A DNA stretch of 64,000 nucleotides, from positions 1,922,001 to 1,986,000 of the forward strand of contig OZ023274.1 of NCBI GenBank assembly GCA_964007475.1. The letters are read 5' to 3'. Under the pieces are notes generated by a model. It had not been told where the DNA came from. It searched no databases and was given only the letters and a program-made list of their open reading frames with translations. The position numbers and the translations under genes are program-made. The stretch comes from Hybos culiciformis. Lineage: Eukaryota > Arthropoda > Insecta > Diptera > Hybotidae. How positions within the stretch are numbered: position 1 is the first letter of the stretch; every line of letters begins with the position of its first letter. Positions 12,901 to 24,449 of the stretch are shown one piece after another.

Positions 12901-15479
12901 AATCTAAAAATACTTATTTCTGGTTTAAAGGAAAAAAAAAATCGATTTTATTAAAAGAAAAGGATAATCATTGGATTATTGAAGGTTATCCTATATGTAG
13001 AAACTTAATGATTATTATTGGCTAAGTGAAAATGTGAATAAGATTAATCGAAATGAAAATATTGATGAAAACTTTTTTTTGATAAAAATTAATTTATACT
13101 AACTTTAAAACATTATGAATACAGGCTAGGTACATTTTATAATTTAACCCGGAGTAATCATGTTGATTTTAAAATTCAAAATATTTTGAAATTTAATGAA
13201 AATTCAACTTTCAAAATTGTAAATAATATTTTTTCCTAAGTACTGTGAAAAATAATATTCTAGAAATGTACATATATAATAAATCGCAAATGGAGTGTTA
13301 CTTACTTACTTATGTATGTACTTGTACATATCATCATATCTATTTCTAATTGAATGATTTCACGTTTTCATTATTTAATTAAAATATGAATTTTTTTTTT
13401 AAATGAAAATGGTGTGTTCTATTTTCAAGGAGAAGATATTGAAATAATTCATTTAGATTTAGAAGGAGTGAATTGAATGAATGTTATTTTCGAAATTATG
13501 TTATAATCCCTCCATCTCATATAACGAAACTCATAAAATAGTATTGGCACTTTTTTTTTTTTAAAGTTAGGATATACATGTACGTAAACAAAATAGAAAA
13601 ATTATTTAAACATTTTAAAGAACTGGAGTTGGCCAAATTTTAATGAGGTTTCTGTACTGAGTTTGAATAACATTAAAATTAACTCATGGACTTAATTATT
13701 TGGTATAACACTCCAATAATTTCAAAAATTTATAAAAAAAAGTCATTTCCCCAAATTAAGTACTTACAAAAATTTCTTGTATAGTCTTCTTTCTTCTATG
13801 ATGACTTAATATAGAAATTTCTGAAAAAGAATACGAAATAAATAGATCTATTTTCGTTTTTTATTGTATTTATACCAGTTTGGTATAAATATGTATATAG
13901 TTATTAAATGAATTATACAACATAAAATAAACAACATAAATTCATATATTTAATAATAAATTTTTAATTGTATATGACATTTAAAAATAAATTTACTCCA
14001 TTTTATATCAAATTTATATAAATAAAAAAGTTTCATTTCAGCAAACAAAGGTATAGAAGAACCAATCAATTTTTTTTGTGATATAAAGGACATGAAATTT
14101 AAATTTATGTGTGAGAATAAAATACACATGTTCAATTTTCCTATTTATTATTATGAACTTTAATTTTTAATCAACAAGTTGTTTTGATATAAAAAAAAAG
14201 TATACATACACGAGTAGACATATATAGACTAATATAGAATATATGACTTACTTGTTTATTATATTTTGTTTTCATCATGCTTTCTAAACATAAATAATGA
14301 TAAATAATATGTTGAATATTATTATTAAGCTTTAGAAAATCGAATAAGAAAATAATTGGATAGATTTTTGAAATTTCTGTAAAAATGCTTAACACACTTT
14401 GATATCGTGTTTGAGTTCGTCGTGAAAGTTTAATTAAGCTCTAGAGAGAATTTAAAAAAAAATTTTTTTTGAAAATTTCAGAAAATGATTATATGTTAGA
14501 TGTCTTTAGCAACGTATTGCAGAAATTTTAATGCTTTTATTTATACCAAAATTAGTGCTAATTCATATTTTTTATAAAATTTTCAATTTTCCACAATATG
14601 CTTAAAGAAAATAAAGAAAAAATTAAAAAATATTTTTTTATTAAAGATAGAATCAGGATACATTTATAACTAAATGTTACACATTATTCATATTATTATT
14701 TTTCTTCATGTCTTCGATTCAACAGGCATAATATTTCATAAATTTTCCTTTTTTTTTTGTTCTTGCCTATAACTTGTACATAAATGATATATGTATTTTT
14801 GTATTGGCACAAGGTCATAATTTTATATACATTATAGTTTACATTGAATTCATTGGAGAATCCGAAAATAGTTTAAGCCCATTAATAGTTTAAAAGCTAT
14901 TGCAATTTTAATTTTGAATTTCGGGAAATTTGACAATTCTTTTACACAAAGATTGCAAATCTAACTATAACTAAAAGGCATTTCAAAATTAATATTTCAT
15001 AATTTTATGTGTGCGGTTATCACTTCAACAGTTTGAATATTATGAATTATTATAAAATTAAAGTTTAGATTTTGTAGAATCGAAATCTGTTATATTTTCT
15101 ATAATCCAATTCAATTTTACTAATCTGCCCAATGATTCACTATCTATTTAATAAACTATATATAAATTCCTTTATGCTTTATTAATATTTTTCTCTTGTA
15201 ATTATGTATGTATATAAAAAAGGACCAAGCCTTAATAAAAATATTTTCCTTATTTTATTTTTTTTATTTTTTTCACTATAATACGAAAAAAAATATGGCA
15301 AATAATAATAATAATTGATTGATAAAGGACAAATAAAATGTTTGCTTTCCAAATGAAATGACAAATACATATTATTTTAAAGAATTAAATAACGTCCTTA
15401 CAAAAAGGACATGTGTGGCTTGAACAAAACAAATATTCAAAGCTGATAATTTAAAATAAGGTTTTATTACTATTGATCC
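9908..15479. other. AT-rich non-coding DNA
   Basis: No gene, RNA or transposon end recognised on either strand; short frames near 13950-14395 and 15182 are AT-driven. Confidence 0.65.
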
Positions 15480-15575
15480 TAATTCAAGGGATGGATCAAC
15501 GCTTAAAAACATCACAAACACTTAATTCAAAGGGAACAATTGACACAAATTCCAGTCCGAGGTGGAAATGAAACT

Positions 15576-15640
15576 GTGTTCGAACACGCCGTAGGATAAT
15601 GGCAACACCACTATGCTAACACCAGTACACCATGACGGCC
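15576..15640 (-). mobile_element. tRNA-derived SINE-like head (pol III A and B boxes)
   Basis: On the minus strand TAGCATAGTGG (15608-15618) fits the A-box consensus TRGCNNAGYGG. GTGTTCGAACAC (15576-15587) fits the B-box core GTTCGANNC, 31 bp downstream as in a tRNA. The surrounding 15480-15660 block is markedly richer in GC than its flanks. It does not fold as an intact tRNA. 3' tail and target duplications were not delimited; the body may extend to about 15480. Confidence 0.45.
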
Positions 15641-15789
15641 AAAACTTAGTCCTCTACGAAAGCTTTGACTGTATATATAATTGATAGTGATATTTTAACT
15701 ATTACACTGGCCTCATTTTGGTGCCTAAGATTTTAGACTTGATTTTGGGTATATTTTGTGAGCTGATACAAGAAAACTAGTCACATTTT

Positions 15790-15936
15790 TCATATATCTT
15801 GATTGCCAATTTCAATACCAAAGTATACAGAATACAAGCGAATTACCGTGTCATTAATTGGTTTCCGTTGATCTTTCATTATATATTCACCGCATATGTA
15901 ACAAAACTTATCAGGATCGTTAATGCAACTTCTTGA
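15790..15936 (-). pseudogene. Decayed TE-associated coding fragment with CxxC motif
   Basis: A 48-codon minus-strand frame between stops contains NDPDKFCYICGEYIMKDQRK and then VIRLYSVYFGIEIGNQD. From memory this resembles the N-terminus of an uncharacterised, highly repeated protein family common in aphid and other arthropod genomes (FCYICG followed by YFGxxxGDQD). The expected continuation is lost after a stop at 15790-15792. No start or splice sites are visible. Probably a transposon or repeat-gene relic; the family assignment is recall, not a search. Confidence 0.5.
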
Positions 15937-17594
15937 CTAACTTGCCATATACGATTAATGTCATAAAAGTAGTTATAACATGGAGGTAAACCAGACCTGT
16001 CAGCTGGCATCTAGTAGCAGCAATGTAGTTCATACTAACTACTTTACCGAGTACAGATGCGAACAGAGCTGCACCAATACAAAAATTTTTTTTTGTAGAC
16101 CAGTGTTATATATATCTAATTTTTTTTTTTTACAGAGAACTTGTTATACCAAATAAATATGAGACATTTGAAAAACAACTCGAAAAATGTTGAAACTATT
16201 TTCAAGAGCTAAAACACTCTGCCATTCCTATAGTAAATTAAAATCTACTTTGCTCCAATATTTATTTAAACTTTTTCCACTTAACGTCACTAAAATAAAT
16301 ACTTATAAAAAAAAGTAGATATCTCAATTTTGAAATCATCATTAATATTTTTTGTCAGCATTTTTTTTTTTTTAAACAAAGAAAATTGTATACAGTTTTC
16401 TCTTCAAAGAAAATTTTATATAAACTAAAGTTAATAAAAAATCTCTTATATTTTTTTTAGAGTAAAAATAGTTTTTTGTTTAAATTTTTATTTCAACAAT
16501 TTTCTAATCGGGTGTTAAATGAGAAATCGAAATAGTGCTGTGCTTTGTCTTAAACGTAAAAGGAACAAAATTCCTTTTAGTAGACTTTGTCTTGCTTGCA
16601 TAGAAATAATGAGACGTTTATGTTGGGTTTGAGATTTATATGCTATTACTTTTCTGGTGAAATAGGAATCCGACTTTGTAACCTTATAATTTAAAATTTT
16701 GTCTTTCGCTTTAAGAAAAAATAAAACAAAACTTTCAAGTAGTGCAAATCATTCTCTTAGTTTTTTTTTTATCAGACCAAGGAAACCTCACAATTTATAA
16801 TCAGAAAAATTAATGATCCTTAAATGTGCAGAAAACTTTTTAATGCTTCAATTTATTAGTTTCAATTTTTTTTTTAAGTTAATAGCTATACAAATCTTAA
16901 AATTTAACTTTTCTTTAACGTTATAATATTTTATGATATTTTTTTTGTAAACTCTGTGGTGCAAAGAAACTAGACCGTGAATTCAGCATTGGCTAATTTT
17001 AAGATTGATTTGTGAATTTAAGGATCCTAGAAAAATCTTAAGCCTAATAGGCGTGACTTTGATATCAATTTAATTCTACTCAGTAATTCTAAAACAAATT
17101 TTCGAGGTAATGATTCACAATTGTGCGATACTAACGTTAGCACGATCTACTATATGTATTATCGTAAAGACCACGTCAGATGTATCTTTCTAAATTAATT
17201 ATACATTTTTATTGAGTTTTAAAAAATAAGCGCCCGTCAATGATAATCTTCGAATCTCTGAATTGTATTGAACATGCGTATAGAGACACCTAGATATTAT
17301 ATATAGTTTTATGATAGAGTTCAATATAAAATTTTGGGGCTGATAGTAAAATTCAATATAATTGTATAATTAAATTTTGGGGCTATATATTTTTTTTAAA
17401 TAAAAATGAATAATTACATTGATTGAAGCTGTTTAAAATTGTTTTCTAAATTAATTTTGATGGAAGTTATATAGAAAATTGAATAAAAAAGTTTTATTCA
17501 GGTTATATATTGTTTATTTTCAACAACAATTTAGAATTAATTGAATTTGCTATTTTAATAATGAAAATTTACTTCATTTCCTCAAAATAATAAA

Positions 17595-17618
17595 TATGTA
17601 TGTATGTATGTATATATA
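17595..17618 (+). repeat. (TATG)n / (TA)n microsatellite
   Basis: ATGTATGTATGTATGTATAT followed by TATA. Confidence 0.9.
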
Positions 17619-20225
17619 TTTTTTAAACTTTGAAATTTACCTGATAATTAAATTACGGACTTGTGAGGCAATTACACAATCAGTAGTCATTATACTATAA
17701 ATAAAAGTATACAAAGGGTTCTCACAATATATATATTATAAATCTTTAGCATTACAAGAAAATGTTTATTACACAAATTTTTATCGATATTTAAATTTGG
17801 AATGTCTTTAAACTTATACTTATACTTGTTTGATGTTTGATTTCTGTCAATGATTTAAATAATATTCTACAGACTTCAGGTTATACTCAGAGGTTTTTCA
17901 TTTAAAACTTTTGAGTGATAATTATTATAGGATAAACAGCTTCATTCGAAACTATATGCTACTTCTAACATTTTAAACATACTAGATTTCCCTTAGAATT
18001 ATTAACTGACGTAAACTAAACTTGGCAGCATCAAGAATCAAGATTCAAGATAAACAATTAAATGTATAAGACAAACTGTTGAATTAAACAACAATTAAAG
18101 AAAATTATATGTAAAATATAATTAAAATAAAAATAATTTTATATATTTCTTTTTAATTCATTTCATTATCGCACTTAATTATCTTAAAAACTAATTAAAA
18201 CAATTTAATTTCTGGAAAAGAAATTATCTTTCTGTTCATTTGCCATTTGAGAAAAATATTATAGCTTTTCCAACCTACTTACTATGTGAGGGAATTTCAA
18301 TAAGAACAAAAATTAAAGTTTTTCTTTAATATTTACTTTTGGTTTATCGTATAAAAGTATAGAGACTTTAAAATAAATATTTTCTTTAAGAAGACAATTT
18401 CTGGGAAATGTAAACGTTTTTTATATGTGGGATTTCATAATTATTTAATGTTAAATAATTATTTTCTAAATAAATCTTTTATTTTCTTAATTCTAATAAA
18501 GCGGTCCAGATCAAGTGGTCGGAAAGAGTTATTTTTTAAATTAGTTCATTTTGGGCTTTAATTTCTGTTTTAATAAAGTTTTAAATTATTCACAAAATAT
18601 TTGAAAATATTCAATTAAAAAGGGTTGAGAATATTTTTTTCGATAAGAAAAATCAATTAAAAACGAAGGATGTGCACTTTCTTGACAAAATTTCATTGTG
18701 ATAAAAATTCTAAAAATTTGGAATGAACTTAAAAATTAACATTTTGGTCTCGAAAGCTTATATGCTATTTTAGAATTTCGAATTTTTATTTTCCAAATTT
18801 TTTTTCAATTTTACTCCATTTTTCTGTAAACATTAGAAGAATTATTTTATTATTATTTTTATAAACCTAGTTGCTTATAAAATTCCAAAAATATGTACAT
18901 GCCTGTAGGATATAATATTCAATTTATTTTTTATGCCCTGAAAAAAGATTATCTTAAATTTGTTATGAACAAAAATTTATGGTTCACCAAACACAAAAAA
19001 AAAAAAAAGGATGAAGTTTTAAAATGTTAACTTTTTTGTTGTTCTTTATGAATTATAGATTAATCAGTGGTTTCTAAACTCTTAGTATAAATTTATATTT
19101 TATAAAATTTTTAATTATTTTCTTTATGTTTAGAGTCCATTAATAAGTATGGTATGTTATGCGGAAATTTATTTAAAAGAAAAACCTTTTTTTTTTTTTA
19201 ATTTTCGGGAAACTATAACGTTATCGCATTAAGAGTTTAATTATAGCCTTAATGAAATCAAAAGGAGCACAGGAAGTAGATAATTTGTTAGGTATTATTT
19301 GTATCTAAAGTTTTAATTATCAAACAAGTTTTTATTCACATAAAGTTTAAATTTAATCAAATATTGACATTGTTTTGTTATGACAACAACAGGAAGTATT
19401 ATTATTAAAAATATTTGAATATGACAAGAAAACTGCATAAACTTTCTGTAAAACTGTGACCTACCAAATTTTTAAAGTATTTTTGTGTACCAACAACATT
19501 ATATTTTATTAAATCCAAAAAATGAGGAATTTAAAAGCGCCGAAATAGAGAGTCTGTGTATAGCAAAGAAGTAAATAAAGGCCGAGACATCAGAAACTTA
19601 TTAACTTGGCCAAATATTAAATTTTCAATAGTTCAATAGTAGTAGTCAATAGTTATTAAATCAAATTTATCTACCAGCGGATTATAATGGTTTTTGATTA
19701 ATATATATACACAACACTACACTGGTTAAATAGGAAAAAAATATTGATATCGATTTTGTTATAAGAAAAAAAAATCTCAAAAATTAATGTTTTTACTTTA
19801 CAAATTGTCTTTCATGTTCGCAATGTGATTAAATTTAGTGTGCATTGTACTTGAAAATGGGTTAAATATAGGACAACAAAAATATATAGAACATAGTTAT
19901 TACGTACATTCTGTAATTTTCCAATAAATGCAGTTTAAAACTATATAGTTTTTTTTATCCAAGTGTTTAAATGTTTTATATTTTTGTCCTCATTTTTGAT
20001 TGTATTGAAAATTTTATTTTATTTTATTTTTTTTCAAACTTTAATGAATACAAAAATTCAAAGAATTTCAGTTTTTATGTTACATTTTTATGAATTTATA
20101 AAATGAAAACTACATTTAATAGGTTGGGTCGAATTGAATATAATTTTTTTTTTGTAACAAATTACAAGTTCGAAGATAAGTTCTAAATCCTATTATATAC
20201 AAAAAGGTGTAAGTAATATATATGA

Positions 20226-20278
20226 ATTGTATTGTAGCTGAGTTAATTGATCTTAAATTAACTCACTTACAATACAAT
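20226..20278. repeat. 23-bp imperfect inverted repeat (hairpin)
   Basis: Arms 20226-20248 and 20256-20278 pair 21 of 23 with a 7-nt loop GATCTTA. The left arm starts ATTGTATTGTAGCTGAG; the right arm ends CTCACTTACAATACAAT. Confidence 0.85.
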
Positions 20279-21963
20279 GGGAGGCTGGGAGCGTCACTTG
20301 TGGTGTTTTAGTTCTAAGAAAATGTATAATTTATATTTGGAATAATTAATTGGCAATTTAATGAATTTATTTTATGTAAATTCAAAATTATAGCTTCTAT
20401 TATATGCTTAATGCTGTGATCAAGAAATTGACAAACCGGAGGCACAATAATAACAATCACCCACAATTTTGCTATCCTAGAACAAAGAAACGAAAAAAGA
20501 AACAGAACTGGATGTTTTTATTAGAATAGTACTGAAAAGGCATTTCATAAAAATTATAGAAAAAGAGATATAGGGGTATATTTGCTTGATGAAATATATT
20601 ATAAAAGTTTTGAAGTTTATTAGGAATTGGAATGATGATTTCCTAATTATTGCTCAGTTCTTTTATAGATTTTATTTTTCACCCGAGAAAAATTAATTTA
20701 AATACTGCATTTACACATAATTTTTTCCATATTTCGATATTAAGAATTATAGCTTATTATCACCAAAATCTTTTATTATGATATCAGACTCAGCTTATTT
20801 TTTAAAAATTTTGTCTCCATACTAAAACTATGTATATTATGATTTTAAAAATTTCATACAAAGTATATTCGGAATAAAACAGAATATTCATTTAATTATT
20901 CATTAATAAAAGTTCCAAGAAAAATGACAAATATTTACTCAGTTTTCTTTTTTTTTTAAAGGAAAATAATAATAAAAACAAAATGTTTTTAAGGTTCAAG
21001 GTATATATAAAGAATTAAAGTAAGTACAAAAAGTACTTGAAAAGTTTGGAAAAATAAATAATAATGTATTTAATTTTATGAACAACATATAAAACTTGTG
21101 TCAAAAGCATATAACCAATATTTACCAATTTGTATAGGTCATTATTTACAAGGGACAAAATACTAATATGAATGTTATGTTTGTTAATGGTTTTTAACAT
21201 ATATTAAAAAAAGAAATCTATAGTGAGAAAAAAATAAATTTAAAGAAGATTAAATTGAAAAAAAAAATAAAATTTTCCATTCTCTGTAATATACTTATAC
21301 ATAGTTAAGTATGAATATCGTACATACATAATGTTTGTACTATAAACGTTCTATGTATTATGTTAAACTAATATACTTTTTATGTCGTAAAATACTTATT
21401 GAAAACATTTATTATGCAATTAATATTAATTACGTGGTACAATTTTTCTAAACTAAATTTGCATGTAAAGTTAATTAATATTCTGCAAAAAATTAATTTG
21501 AAATTAAAATTTTTTATCTACCAATATTCTTCAAGGTAAAAAATAAATTTTACATTGGAGTTTTTCTTGAGTCTACCTTTTTTCTATTTAAATGCCTGTA
21601 TATAACAAAACTAAAAATCTAATCGAAATATATAAAATTATTATTATTATTATTTTTATTTTCCAGATTTTAAATATTGCAGTCATAACCAGGGGCTAAG
21701 CCTAATAATGCTTGTTGCTGAGAAATTATTAATTATCTACATTTCAGTAGTTAATCATCAGGCACTGGGCGTTATAAAAAAAGAAACCAAACACATTTTA
21801 TATTAACAATTTAATTATTAAATGGAAATGCCAGAAACGGAAATATAAATTTTTGTAGAAAAAAAAAAATGCAATAAATTCAAGGAAATATTATATTTTG
21901 ATGATGAAATTATATGAAAGAATTTTTTTTCGGATATATCAAAAAGGTGAAGAGAATCTTTAT

Positions 21964-22045
21964 AGCTATACTGTCATCGGCAGCATCGTCACAAAGGCAT
22001 AAAAAGCTATACTGTCATCGGCAGCATCGTCACAAAGCCATAAAA
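21964..22045 (+). repeat. 41-bp tandem duplication
   Basis: Two adjacent copies starting AGCTATACTGTCATCGGCAG and containing CATCGTCACAAAG; they differ at one position (AAAGGCAT versus AAAGCCAT). CpG-containing and GC-rich relative to surroundings. Confidence 0.92.
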
Positions 22046-22708
22046 AGAAAATCAATCAACCGAATAATATTTTTTTAATAATATTTGAAATAAAAAATTT
22101 CGACGATAATGTTAGACGAAAAAATAAAATGAAGATTGACATTATTTACTCTCATTTATATAGAATGTTTGTGTTCAATGTACATAATCATATCACTTTG
22201 AAAGTCTGCACTACAGAATATATAAGTTATCTACAGAAATTTTTTAGGTGTAGCTACCAAATGTTTAATTTGTGACTATAATGATTCTTGAACTTTACCT
22301 CGTCTATAATAAAATATTCTTGTAAAGGAATTAAGGATATAACAGGTATTATGTTTTTTTTCAACAAAACATACAAAAACATACATAATGCATACACAAA
22401 TTTAAATAATTAATGTACATGTGTTTATTTTTATTTTTGATACAATTGGACAAAGGACATCATTACAATAAATCAATAACTTTTTATATTTCTTTTTCCT
22501 GTTTTGTACATTAAAAATCATATTGTAAATCCTTGCTTATATATCAATAAGACAGTTCAAAGAGTTCATCAAATCAGCACAAGAAAATTTATTTATATTC
22601 AAAAAATTTAGTTATGTAAAATAGCTTTTAAGAAATCCATGTGAAAGATACCATAAATTTGTTTTCTTTTACCTATATTCTTTATATACAGAACTAAGAG
22701 CTCTTCTA

Positions 22709-22722
22709 ATAAAACTCAAGAG
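22709..22722 (+). repeat. LINE target-site duplication, left copy
   Basis: ATAAAACTCAAGAG, matched 13/14 by the copy at 24436-24449. Confidence 0.85.
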
Positions 22723-22724
22723 AT

Positions 22725-24161
22725 TTTAGAGCTGCTTTTGACTCTGTTAACAGAAATGCACTTTTCTATAAACTATCTCTGTTAGGCGTATCGTCAAAAG
22801 TACTAGCAGTGTTGAAAGAACTATATAAAGATACGCAGGCTTGTGTATGGGGTAGTAAAGGGTATTTGGACTGGTTTTTTACGAACTCTGGAGTTAAGCA
22901 AGGATGTGTACTGAGTGCTCTACTGTTCGCGCTGTTCATAAATGACATAGTTTTCGAGATACCGGGAGGTATAAGAATAGCGTCGACAATTGTTAATATC
23001 TTATTATACGCTGATGATATAGTGCTATTGGCCGAGACCCCTGAAACACTGCAACTAATGATAAATAGACTGTCTGACTACTGCGCAAAATGGGGCTTAG
23101 TAATTAATTGTGAAAAAACTAAAGTTATGATCTTTAATGGACAAAATCAGCAGTTAATAAGATGGAAATTTGATACCGCCGTTCTCGAGGAAGTTTCAGA
23201 ATATGTATATTTGGGCGTTAGGCTTAATAAAATGGGTAATTTTAACATACATTTGACAGATAAAGCTAAATCTAGTCAAAAAGCTTTAAATGCTAATTGG
23301 AAAAATATTTTCAAAAATAAAAATGTTTCTCAGTCGATTAAGTTTAAAGTATACGAAGCGGTAGCACGTTCAAGTTTATGTTATGCTGCTCAGGTTTGGG
23401 GAAGTAAACAATATAAAGAGGTAGAGAAATTCCAAAGAAATTTTCTAAAAAAAATGTTCAACTTTCCGTTAAATACTCCCAATTATACCTTATGTTTGGA
23501 AACTGGTTTGCCTCCTCTATTCATTTATACTCTTAAATTACAAGCGGATTACTTTCTAAAGATTTTGTGTGATCATGATAACAGACTTCCTAAAAAACTT
23601 TTAGAATACGAAATGAGAAATAAGGATTGGTGTATAAAGGATTGGGAAACTCTTGCTAGAGATAGTGGTGTGGTTTTTGTGGACTATACGTCTGACATGG
23701 TAAGTCTTAAGGAATCTTTGTATAACATCATTAGAAAAACAGATGAAAACTTGAGATTTTTGCTAACAGTGGAGGCTAATGAGTCTAGTGGCAGGATTAT
23801 TTATTCTCAACTCTGCTACAATTTAAGTAGCAACAACTACTTTAGAGACGACTTTGATTGCTATAAGATCTCATTGATTTTTAAAATGAGATGTGAAGTT
23901 TTTGGTTTGAATGGGTCCCCTCATAATGGTAGCTTTAATCAATTTTGTACCATATGTAATTTAAAGCAAAAAGAAGATTGCTTCCATTTTATGGGTGTTT
24001 GTCCTATTTTCAAACAGTATAGAATAATGTTTTTTGGCAAAAGCAATTTGTCTTTTAGTGAGGTTATAGAAATTTTAAATGGTGAGGACTGGTTAAGTTT
24101 GGCAAATTACATAAAAACTGCTAAAAGATATCGAGATCTTCTTATATCAGAATTTGCTTAA
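22725..24161 (+). CDS. LINE reverse transcriptase, 5'-truncated, no internal stops
   Basis: 478 codons open to TAA at 24159-24161, with no native start. In order: motif A with catalytic Asp (FRAAFDSVNRNAL, residues 1-13), motif B SGVKQGCVLSALLFALFIND (residues 55-74), motif C YADDIVLL (95-102), then GLVINCEKTKVMIFN and the thumb-proximal YLGVRLN. The C-terminal half carries SLCYAAQVWG and LETGLPPLFIYTLKLQADY and ends with a CTIC...H-x4-C zinc-knuckle-like motif, as in many insect LINE polyproteins. No RNase H motif is evident. Clade (Jockey/R1/I-like) is not decided from sequence alone. Codon use is more GC-balanced than flanking DNA. Confidence 0.93.
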   Translation, partial: FRAAFDSVNRNALFYKLSLLGVSSKVLAVLKELYKDTQACVWGSKGYLDWFFTNSGVKQGCVLSALLFALFINDIVFEIPGGIRIASTIVNILLYADDIVLLAETPETLQLMINRLSDYCAKWGLVINCEKTKVMIFNGQNQQLIRWKFDTAVLEEVSEYVYLGVRLNKMGNFNIHLTDKAKSSQKALNANWKNIFKNKNVSQSIKFKVYEAVARSSLCYAAQVWGSKQYKEVEKFQRNFLKKMFNFPLNTPNYTLCLETGLPPLFIYTLKLQADYFLKILCDHDNRLPKKLLEYEMRNKDWCIKDWETLARDSGVVFVDYTSDMVSLKESLYNIIRKTDENLRFLLTVEANESSGRIIYSQLCYNLSSNNYFRDDFDCYKISLIFKMRCEVFGLNGSPHNGSFNQFCTICNLKQKEDCFHFMGVCPIFKQYRIMFFGKSNLSFSEVIEILNGEDWLSLANYIKTAKRYRDLLISEFA

Positions 24162-24212
24162 ATAAAACTGTTAGGTTGCTTCTTTTACTATTATTTTTAT
24201 CTTTATTTGGTT

Positions 24213-24278
24213 AAATATGTAAATTCTTTTTTGGTAACTATTAACAAATATGTAAATTCTTTTTTGATAACTATTGAT
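24213..24278 (+). repeat. 33-bp duplication in the LINE 3' UTR
   Basis: Two adjacent copies beginning AAATATGTAAATTC and continuing TTTTTTGRTAACTATT, with one or two differences between copies. It lies between the stop codon and the tail, so it may be a feature of the element's own 3' UTR. Confidence 0.7.
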
Positions 24279-24406
24279 AATGATTTATTTTAAGTATGGA
24301 TTGCCAACGGAGCTGACGGTTTATTTATTTTTACCAAGCTCTTAAGTATGTTTAAGATTTATTACATTTATAATTTGTCAAAATTTTTATTATGAACTGA
24401 ATAAAC

Positions 24407-24435
<29 letters not shown>
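24407..24435 (+). repeat. (ATT)n 3' tail of the LINE
   Basis: About nine ATT units directly after GAACTGAATAAAC and directly before the right target-site duplication. Trinucleotide tails of this kind replace poly-A in some LINE lineages. Confidence 0.85.
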
Positions 24436-24438
<3 letters not shown>

Positions 24439-24449
24439 AAACTCAAAAG
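24436..24449 (+). repeat. LINE target-site duplication, right copy
   Basis: ATAAAACTCAAAAG, directly following the (ATT)n tail; one G-to-A difference from the left copy. Confidence 0.85.

Larger units (their letters stand above)
15940..21963. other. AT-rich non-coding DNA with a GC-richer start
   Basis: 15940-16080 keeps the higher GC of the adjoining repeat relic (minus strand) but no open frame. The rest holds only the hairpin at 20226 and microsatellites. Confidence 0.65.
22723..24435 (+). mobile_element. 5'-truncated non-LTR retrotransposon (LINE) copy
   Basis: The insertion begins abruptly inside the reverse transcriptase domain and ends in an (ATT)n tail (24407-24435). It is flanked by ATAAAACTCAAGAG at 22709-22722 and ATAAAACTCAAAAG at 24436-24449, a 14-bp target-site duplication with one mismatch. 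Truncation at the 5' end, a 3' simple-repeat tail and a direct target duplication are the hallmarks of target-primed reverse transcription. The endonuclease and any ORF1 are missing. The long undisturbed reading frame and nearly identical duplications suggest a recent insertion. Confidence 0.93.

Noticed and set aside
22766..22948. 60-codon minus-strand frame
   Set aside because: Antisense shadow of the LINE reverse transcriptase.
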